The position numbers and the translations under genes are program-made. Positions 1 to 5,243 of a DNA stretch of 10,750 nucleotides are shown piece after piece (position 1 is the first letter of the stretch; each line of letters begins with the position of its first letter). The notes under the pieces were generated by a model. It saw nothing but the letters and a program-made list of their open reading frames with translations. It was not told the origin of the DNA and searched no databases. Location of the stretch: positions 1 through 10,750 of the forward strand of contig VEQI01000081.1 in the NCBI GenBank assembly GCA_018883305.1, read 5' to 3'. This DNA comes from Limnohabitans sp. GTDB taxonomy: Bacteria; Pseudomonadota; Gammaproteobacteria; Burkholderiales; Burkholderiaceae_C.

Positions 1-122
1 TTCACGAGCTCATCGCTGGCTCCAGCCTGACCCTGATTCCTCAGGCTGCGCATCTGGTCAATGCTGAACGGCCCGAGGCCTTCAACCAAGCCTTGATGGC
101 GTTCTTGCAGCGTGTGAAATAG
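1..122 (+). CDS. Alpha/beta hydrolase, C-terminal end only (partial)
   Basis: This is the last 39 codons of a gene that begins before the window; the reading frame starts at base 3 and ends with TAG at 120-122. The peptide reads HELIAGSSLTLIPQAAHLVN and continues with a segment like AERPEAFNQALMAFLQ. This matches the C-terminal end of 3-oxoadipate enol-lactonase-like alpha/beta hydrolases. There the 'AAHL' histidine is the catalytic-triad base, followed by a conserved 'E-x-P-E-x-F' helix. The nucleophile and acid residues lie outside the window, so the substrate (lactone, ester or C-C bond) cannot be judged. The gene converges on the 6-phosphogluconate dehydrogenase gene with only 17 bp between stop codons. 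Family assignment is fairly safe; specific function is unknown. Confidence 0.75.
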   Translation, partial: HELIAGSSLTLIPQAAHLVNAERPEAFNQALMAFLQRVK

Positions 123-139
123 GGCGCATGAGCTGCCCT
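121..139. terminator. Possible weak bidirectional terminator hairpin between convergent genes
   Basis: AGGGC at 121-125 pairs with GCCCT at 135-139 (5-bp GC-rich stem, 9-nt loop). It lies exactly between the stop codons of the two convergent genes. On the minus strand it is followed by ATTTC rather than a T-run, so as an intrinsic terminator it is weak. The position is the main argument. Confidence 0.2.
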
Positions 140-1126
140 TCAATCCGGCTTGCGAGGGGGCTCCTGATGTCCCCCAAACTGCTTGCGCATGGCCGACAGG
201 GTTTTCTCCGCAAAGGTGTGGTCCTGTCGGGATCGGAAGCGCGCATATAGCGCAGCTGACAAGACTTCGGCCGGCACGGCCTCTTCAATGGCGGCCAGCA
301 AGGTCCAGCGGCCCTCGCCGGAGTCCTCCACATGACCGGAGTAGCCACTGAGATCCGGGTCCTGCGCCAATGCAATGGCGCTCAGGTCCAGCAACCACGA
401 GGACACCACACTTCCGCGACGCCACAATTCGGTGATGTCCGCCAGTTCCAACTGGTAGCGACGCTCGGCCGGGATGAAGGATTGACCTGCCCCTTTGAGA
501 ATGTCGAATCCTTCGGCAAAGGCCTGCATCATGCCGTACTCGATGCCGTTGTGAATCATCTTCACGAAATGGCCTGAACCGGCGGGGCCGGTGTAGAGAA
601 AGCCCTGGTCCGCGGTGGACACACGACCTTCACGGCCCGGTGTGGGTTCCAGCTGACCGCGGCCTGGCGCGAGATCACGAAACAAGGGTTGAAGATGCTC
701 AAAGGCGGTGGCGTCGCCGCCAATCATGAGGCAGTAGCCGCGTTCCAATCCCCAAACCCCACCGCTGGTGCCCACGTCCAGGTAGCGTAGCCCGCGGGCT
801 TGCAAGGCTTGTGCGCGTCGTACGTCGTCAATGTAATGGGTGTTGCCGCCATCGATGAGGATGTCTCCCGGGGACAGCAGTTCAGCCAGGGCTTGCAGGG
901 TAGTTTCAGTGACTTCACCCGCAGGCAACATCACCCAGACGGCCCGGGGCGCAGACAGTTGCTGCACCAACGCCTGCAGGCTGTGCGCCGCATGCGCCCC
1001 TTCGTCGGCCAACGCATCCACCGCTTGTGCATTGGCATCAAACACCACGCACTCATGCCCGCGCGTCATCAAACGCCGCACCAGATTGCCGCCCATGCGG
1101 CCCAGTCCCACCATTCCCAACTGCAT
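140..1126 (-). CDS. gnd: 6-phosphogluconate dehydrogenase, decarboxylating, short (GntZ/YqeC-like) type
   Basis: Oxidises and decarboxylates 6-phosphogluconate to ribulose 5-phosphate in the cytosolic pentose phosphate pathway. The start at 1126 is chosen because AAGGAAG (1131-1137) sits 4 nt upstream and because the product then begins directly with the Rossmann motif (G7-x-G9-x-x-G12). It has 328 aa, typical of the short family; classical Gnd is about 470 aa. Visible motifs are DGGNTHYIDD (92-101), GTSGGVWGLERG (119-130) and GSGHFVKMIHNGIEYG (183-198). The last contains the catalytic Lys189, Asn193 and Glu196. The C-terminal FRSRQDHTFAEK is also characteristic. Asp30 at the end of the second strand (VVFDANAQA) suggests NAD+ rather than NADP+; this is inference. 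A paralogous beta-hydroxyacid dehydrogenase is less likely because the C-terminal 6PGDH motif is present. The gene is transcribed divergently from the thiamine-diphosphate enzyme. Confidence 0.9.
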   Translation of the reverse strand: MQLGMVGLGRMGGNLVRRLMTRGHECVVFDANAQAVDALADEGAHAAHSLQALVQQLSAPRAVWVMLPAGEVTETTLQALAELLSPGDILIDGGNTHYIDDVRRAQALQARGLRYLDVGTSGGVWGLERGYCLMIGGDATAFEHLQPLFRDLAPGRGQLEPTPGREGRVSTADQGFLYTGPAGSGHFVKMIHNGIEYGMMQAFAEGFDILKGAGQSFIPAERRYQLELADITELWRRGSVVSSWLLDLSAIALAQDPDLSGYSGHVEDSGEGRWTLLAAIEEAVPAEVLSAALYARFRSRQDHTFAEKTLSAMRKQFGGHQEPPRKPD

Positions 1127-1263
1127 GATTCTTCCTTGATATTCGTAACTGGCCGACATTGTCGCTGAACGCATGACGACCTTCGTCCTTGGCAGGAATG
1201 GGCGGCACGCTGTCAAGCATGCATGGGACAAGTCCTCGGCCGGCATTGGTTAAGCTCGCGATC
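1127..1263. promoter_or_regulatory. Divergent intergenic region, gnd / TPP-enzyme
   Basis: These 137 bp must carry promoters for both flanking genes, since they diverge. On the minus strand a TTGACA hexamer (complement of 1210-1215) is visible about 85 bp before gnd, but no good -10 box follows at 16-18 bp. CATGCATG at 1218-1225 is an 8-bp palindrome without extended arms. I see no riboswitch-like structure. No convincing operator can be assigned. Confidence 0.4.
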
Positions 1264-2928
1264 ATGAAACACCTCTTTGGACGCCAGGCCTTTGTCGAGT
1301 TGCTGATCAGCGAAGGCATCACCCATTTGTTCGGCAACCCCGGCACCACGGAGCTGCCCATCATGCAGGCGCTGCCGGAATACCCAGAGCTGCGCTTCAT
1401 CCTGGGCTTGCAGGAAGCTGTGGTGGTGGCCATGGCCGATGGTTTTGCCCGCGCTTCACGCCAGCTCACGGCGGCCAATGTGCACGTGGCACCGGGGCTG
1501 GGCAATGCCATGGGGTCCTTGTACAACGCCAAGTTTTCAGGCTCTCCGTTAATACTCACGGCAGGTCAACAAGAACAAGGGCATGGCCTGCTGGAGCCTT
1601 TGCTGTACGACCCGCTGCCCCCCATGGCCGCACCGCTGGTGAAATGGTCCGTGGAGGTCACGCAGCTGCAGGATCTGCCACGCATCATGCGACGTGCCGC
1701 CAAAGTGGCCTGCACGTATCCCATGGGCCCCGTGTTCATCAGCCTGCCCGGCGACATCCTCAACGCCGAGGGTGATCTGGACATGGGCCAATCGGTCCGC
1801 ATTGACCCGCGCGTGCGTCCCAGTGACGAGGTGCTGGCCCATTGGGCCCAGTTGCTGCTCAGTGCCAAGCGACCCTGCATCATTGCCGGCCAGGAGCTGG
1901 CCATTCACAACGCCTTTGACCAGGCCGCTCAACTGGCCACCCTGCTGGGCGCCGCTGTCTTTCAAGAGCCCGTCCCCTACAGTGCTTCCTTCCCCACCAA
2001 CCACCCCAGTTTCCAAGGGATGCTCACGCGCTCACAGGAAAACGTGCGTGCCACGCTAGAGCCGTATGACCTCATCTTGTGTCTGGGGGCGGACTTGTTG
2101 CGCATGTCGGTGTACAGCCCTGTGGAGCCCTTGCCTGCGGGCGCACGCGTGCTGCACCTGAGTGAACGCCCTTGGGAGCTGGGCAAGAACTACCCCACGG
2201 AAGCTGCCGTGGCTGCCAATGTGAAGGAAACGCTCAACGCCTTGTTGCCGGTGCTTACAACCAGCCAACAAGACAGCGACCGTGAAGCCGTCCGCGTTCG
2301 CAACACCGCCTTGGCCACGGACAACTGGACTCAGCGCTATCCGCAACGCGTGGCTATGGCCAAGTCGCAGGAACACCAACGACCGCTCACTGCCCCGGCC
2401 ATGCTGTGGCACCTCACCCGTGAACTGCCGCGCGATGTGATTGTGGTGGAAGAGGCGCTCACCTCCACGCATGCCCTGCCCCATTACCTGCGTTTGCATG
2501 AACCCGACAGCTTCTTTGGACTGGCCAGCGGGGGGCTGGGCTTCGCCATCCCGGGCGCCGTGGGTATCAGCCTGGCCAAGCCTGGCCGTGCGGTACTGGC
2601 GGTGGTGGGTGATGGCAGCGCCATGTACAGCATCCAGGGTCTGTGGACGGCGGCTCACTTGAAGCTGCCCATCACCTACGTCATCACCAATAACCGCAGC
2701 TATCGCATCATCAAGGAACGGTTGATTTCCATGCAGCAATGCGACAAGTTCATCGGCATGGACATGAATGACCCGGCCATCGATTTTTGTCAGTTGGCAG
2801 GCTCCATGGGCATCGAGGCGCACCGCATCACCGAAGCGCAAGACATCACACCGGCGTTGCAGCGTGCCCTGGCCAGTGGTCGACCGCAGCTGATTGAAAT
2901 CATGATGTCCAACGGCTTTGGGCAGTAA
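1264..2928 (+). CDS. Thiamine-diphosphate-dependent benzoylformate-decarboxylase-like enzyme
   Basis: A 554-aa cytosolic ThDP enzyme with the usual three domains: PYR (about 1-170), central (about 190-320) and PP (about 370-540). Most like benzoylformate decarboxylase (MdlC), it probably decarboxylates or carboligates a 2-oxoacid. FGNPGTTELP (23-32) matches the FGNPGSNELP of MdlC, with Thr28 in place of Ser26. Glu51 in LQEA is the cofactor-activating glutamate. His74 aligns with the catalytic His70. GDGS (449-452) through NN (476-477) is the ThDP/Mg motif, with Asp450 and Asn477 as likely ligands. The second MdlC catalytic histidine (His281) aligns with Ser282 in LLRMSVYSP, so the true substrate may differ. 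Glu51 argues against glyoxylate carboligase, which has Val there. No FAD-specific feature of acetolactate synthase was recognised. The ATG at 1264 is chosen by family alignment; it lacks a clear Shine-Dalgarno, and upstream in-frame starts at 1189, 1198 and 1219 are possible. Confidence 0.8.
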   Translation: MKHLFGRQAFVELLISEGITHLFGNPGTTELPIMQALPEYPELRFILGLQEAVVVAMADGFARASRQLTAANVHVAPGLGNAMGSLYNAKFSGSPLILTAGQQEQGHGLLEPLLYDPLPPMAAPLVKWSVEVTQLQDLPRIMRRAAKVACTYPMGPVFISLPGDILNAEGDLDMGQSVRIDPRVRPSDEVLAHWAQLLLSAKRPCIIAGQELAIHNAFDQAAQLATLLGAAVFQEPVPYSASFPTNHPSFQGMLTRSQENVRATLEPYDLILCLGADLLRMSVYSPVEPLPAGARVLHLSERPWELGKNYPTEAAVAANVKETLNALLPVLTTSQQDSDREAVRVRNTALATDNWTQRYPQRVAMAKSQEHQRPLTAPAMLWHLTRELPRDVIVVEEALTSTHALPHYLRLHEPDSFFGLASGGLGFAIPGAVGISLAKPGRAVLAVVGDGSAMYSIQGLWTAAHLKLPITYVITNNRSYRIIKERLISMQQCDKFIGMDMNDPAIDFCQLAGSMGIEAHRITEAQDITPALQRALASGRPQLIEIMMSNGFGQ

Positions 2929-2983
2929 TCCATCGCCGTATCGCGCCTTGGAAGTGACCTGGCCGCTTGAACGGTACGACAAC

Positions 2984-2998
2984 CACGGTTACACCGTG
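2984..2998. terminator. Inverted repeat at the end of convergent genes, possible weak terminator
   Basis: CACGGT (2984-2989) and ACCGTG (2993-2998) form a perfect 6-bp stem with a 3-nt loop. It spans the TAA stop of the serine hydrolase gene (2989-2991, minus) and lies 56 bp after the stop of the ThDP gene. No T-run follows on either strand, so a classical intrinsic terminator is not shown. The rest of the 60-bp gap (2929-2988) holds nothing else I can recognise. Confidence 0.25.
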
Positions 2999-4140
2999 AT
3001 AGCCGCGTGCACCAGGTTGCTGATCTGATCCAGCCGCACCGAATGCCAGGGATCAGGCACCCGTGAATTGGTGATGTAGGCAAAGGACAAGCCGCTGTCC
3101 GGATCGGCCCAGCAATAACTGGTGCCCACGCCCCCATGGCCAAACGCGCGCGGCGAGGCCAGCGAGCCCAAGCCCCGAATGCCCACGGTGTTGCCTCGCA
3201 AATGGGGACCCAGACCGCGGTGCATGGCCATGCCCATGAACTCATCCGCGCGGTCACCGGTGTAGTTCCGAATGGCATACGCCAAGGTGCGGGGAGACAA
3301 CAACTGCACACCATTGAGACGCCCGCCTTGCAGCATCATCTGGTACAGGGCCACCATGCCCTTGGCGGTGCCATATCCACCGCCGCCCGGTGCGCCACTT
3401 TGCTGCCACGCCTCATCCGTGCTTTCGCTGCGAAGCTGATAAGTCCCCGGCGCGCTGCCTGGTTGATATAAAAATGACAGGCGATGCACTTGCGTGCGCG
3501 GCAACCCGACAAACAGGTCGTTCTCCAGGCCCAGCGGACGCAGCACCAGGTCCGTGATGGCCTGGCGAAAATCTTGCCCGGTGATGGCCTCGATCACCAT
3601 GCCCAGCACCCAGTGTGCACTCAACCCGTGGTAATGAATGCGTGAACCCGGTGCCCATTGCAACTTGAAATCACACACCGCCTGAAGCACGCGCGCGTGG
3701 TCGGCAGCCCACTCGATGGGCATGTCCGCATCGGGAAATCCCCCTTGATGGGTGATGACTTGAAACAAGGTGATGCCCGCCTTGTCATGCTGACCGAATT
3801 CGGGGAGATAGTCCGTCACGGCATCCGTGAACCGCAGTCGACCCTGTTCGTGCAGTTTCCACAAGGCCGTGGCCGTGATGATCTTGGTGTTGGAGTACAG
3901 CAGCCACAGCGTGTCATCGCTGGCCGGCATGACGTGGGTATCAGCCGCATCGCCTTGACCGATGCGCGCATGACCAAAACTTTTGCTCAACAGCAAGCGT
4001 CCATGATGCGCCAGGGCAAGTTGACAGCCGGGATAACGACGGTCCTGAATGTGCTGTTCAATCAACTGATACAAGGGCTCCAACGCACCAGGGCGCAAGG
4101 GAGCGCTGTTCAGGGAAGCCTTGGGAAGGGGGTAAGCCAT
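2989..4140 (-). CDS. Beta-lactamase-fold serine hydrolase (class C / family VIII esterase-like)
   Basis: A 383-aa penicillin-binding-protein-like hydrolase that likely cleaves an ester or amide by an acyl-serine mechanism. Motifs in order are S-x-x-K as SNTK (Ser83 nucleophile, Lys86), Tyr170 in YHG at the place of the Y-x-N motif, and HGG (335-337) at the place of the KTG motif. These resemble EstB-type family VIII esterases more than true AmpC. No signal peptide is evident at the N-terminus (MAYPLPKASL), so a cytoplasmic location is likely, which also argues against a role in beta-lactam resistance. The ATG at 4140 is preferred because GAGG (4148-4151) is 7 nt upstream; a GTG at 4161 would add seven residues. 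It diverges from the PuuE-like gene across a 195-bp region, so the two may share regulation. The substrate is unknown. Confidence 0.8.
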   Translation of the reverse strand: MAYPLPKASLNSAPLRPGALEPLYQLIEQHIQDRRYPGCQLALAHHGRLLLSKSFGHARIGQGDAADTHVMPASDDTLWLLYSNTKIITATALWKLHEQGRLRFTDAVTDYLPEFGQHDKAGITLFQVITHQGGFPDADMPIEWAADHARVLQAVCDFKLQWAPGSRIHYHGLSAHWVLGMVIEAITGQDFRQAITDLVLRPLGLENDLFVGLPRTQVHRLSFLYQPGSAPGTYQLRSESTDEAWQQSGAPGGGGYGTAKGMVALYQMMLQGGRLNGVQLLSPRTLAYAIRNYTGDRADEFMGMAMHRGLGPHLRGNTVGIRGLGSLASPRAFGHGGVGTSYCWADPDSGLSFAYITNSRVPDPWHSVRLDQISNLVHAAITV

Positions 4141-4335
4141 GATGAATCCTCGTTCTGACACCAGCTCTGATGGGCTGGGCGCTTCGGTTCATTATGACGG
4201 ACTTGTCGCGCAGGTGGCGATGCACACGTGCCGTCATCCAACAGGTGATCGACAAGCCCACGCGGATTGCGCACAATGCCGGCACGCCCCGTGGCGATCC
4301 AGCGACTGCATTAACAAGACGGAGACAACACCACC
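4141..4335. promoter_or_regulatory. Divergent promoter region, serine hydrolase / PuuE-like deacetylase
   Basis: 195 bp without a gene. On the minus strand CATAAT (complement of 4191-4196) is a fair -10 box for the serine hydrolase, but no matching -35 is seen. CTTGTCG (4202-4208) and CGACAAG (4250-4256) are 7-bp inverted half-sites 41 bp apart; this could mark paired operator sites but is near chance for a region this size. For the plus-strand gene a GGAG at 4321-4324 lies 11 nt before the ATG, rather far. No regulator gene is adjacent within the window. Confidence 0.4.
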
Positions 4336-5232
4336 ATGAGCGCTTTCCGACTGCTGAGTGACCGTGTTCCTTATCAGGCCATGCCCGACCGCCCGGCGCT
4401 GAAAGTGCCCAACGGCAACCGCATGATTGTCTGGGTGATTGTCAACGTGGAACACTGGTCCATTGAACGAGCCATGCCGCGCACCGTGTTGCCGCCGCCC
4501 ATGGGCCAGCCGCTGTTGCCCGACCTGCCCAACTGGGCCTGGCATGAGTACGGCATGCGCGCGGGTTTCTGGCGCATCCATGACGCCCTCAAGGCGCGCG
4601 GCATCGTCCCCACGCTGGCCACCAACGGCATTGTTTGCAAATCGTATCCACGCGTCGCCAAGGCCGCGCTGGATGCCGGCTGGGAGTTCATGGGTCATGG
4701 CTATGTGCAAGGCCCCATGCACAAGGTGGACGATCAGGTCAGCGCCATTCGTGACACGCTGGACACCATCCGGCAGTTCACCGGCAAGACGCCTCGCGGT
4801 TGGGAGAGTCCGGGTCTCACGGAAACGGATGACACACTGGACCATCTGAGTGCGGCAGGCATTGAGTATGTGGCCGACTGGGTGATCGACGATCAACCCA
4901 CCTGGATCCACGCTGATCCAAGACCCGTCCTGTCCGTTCCCTACACCGTCGAACTCAACGACATTCCCCTGATGGCCATTCAGCACCATCGCGGCGATGA
5001 GCTCTACCACCGAGGCATTCAACAACTCGATCGGTTGTGGAAAGAAAGCGCGGCGCATCCGCGCGTGATGGCCATCAGCGTGCACGCCTACATCACCGGG
5101 GTGCCCCATCGCATCGAGGCCTTTGAGCGTTTGCTCGACGCCGTGCTAGCCAAATCAGAGGTGGCCGTGATGACGGGCGAACAAATCTCGGACTGGTACC
5201 GGGCTCAGATCCCGGCACCCAACGCCCGCTAA
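4336..5232 (+). CDS. NodB-fold (polysaccharide deacetylase superfamily) hydrolase, PuuE allantoinase-like
   Basis: A 298-aa cytosolic amidohydrolase of the CE4/NodB superfamily, without signal peptide or membrane segment, so action on cell-wall polysaccharide is unlikely. It resembles PuuE, the metal-independent allantoinase that opens a cyclic amide ring. Visible elements are VIVNVEHW (34-41), with Glu39 where classical deacetylases have the catalytic Asp; MGHGYVQGPMH (119-129), with His121 in the second motif; RGWESPG (154-160), equivalent to the RxPxG motif; Asp181 in the ADW segment; and SVHAY (248-252) with His250 as the last-motif histidine. The usual Asp-His-His metal triad is not evident. 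It may hydrolyse allantoin, another ureide, or a cyclic amide made by the neighbouring molybdenum hydroxylase; this last point is inference. It ends only 11 bp from the convergent stop of that hydroxylase. Confidence 0.75.
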   Translation: MSAFRLLSDRVPYQAMPDRPALKVPNGNRMIVWVIVNVEHWSIERAMPRTVLPPPMGQPLLPDLPNWAWHEYGMRAGFWRIHDALKARGIVPTLATNGIVCKSYPRVAKAALDAGWEFMGHGYVQGPMHKVDDQVSAIRDTLDTIRQFTGKTPRGWESPGLTETDDTLDHLSAAGIEYVADWVIDDQPTWIHADPRPVLSVPYTVELNDIPLMAIQHHRGDELYHRGIQQLDRLWKESAAHPRVMAISVHAYITGVPHRIEAFERLLDAVLAKSEVAVMTGEQISDWYRAQIPAPNAR

Positions 5233-5243
5233 GTCCAGACGGG

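Noticed and set aside
1210..1240. Sigma-70 promoter for gnd from the TTGACA hexamer on the minus strand
   Set aside because: No -10 box resembling TATAAT is found at 16-18 bp spacing, so the hexamer alone is not enough.
1264..2928. Glyoxylate carboligase paired with a tartronate semialdehyde reductase (the 140-1126 gene), as in allantoin-derived glyoxylate use
   Set aside because: The ThDP enzyme has the activating Glu51, which glyoxylate carboligase replaces by Val, and the dehydrogenase carries the catalytic and C-terminal motifs of 6-phosphogluconate dehydrogenase.
2056..2982. Long minus-strand open frame (308 codons) opposite the ThDP gene
   Set aside because: It lies wholly antisense to a gene with clear catalytic motifs, has no family motif of its own, and shows the His/Gln/Arg-rich composition of GC-rich antisense frames.
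2989..4140. AmpC-type beta-lactamase (antibiotic resistance)
   Set aside because: No signal peptide, YHG instead of Y-x-N, HGG instead of KTG, and a metabolic neighbourhood point to an esterase-like enzyme.
4234..5109. Minus-strand open frame (291 codons) opposite the PuuE-like gene
   Set aside because: Antisense shadow with no recognisable domain and no ribosome site that would support it over the plus-strand gene.
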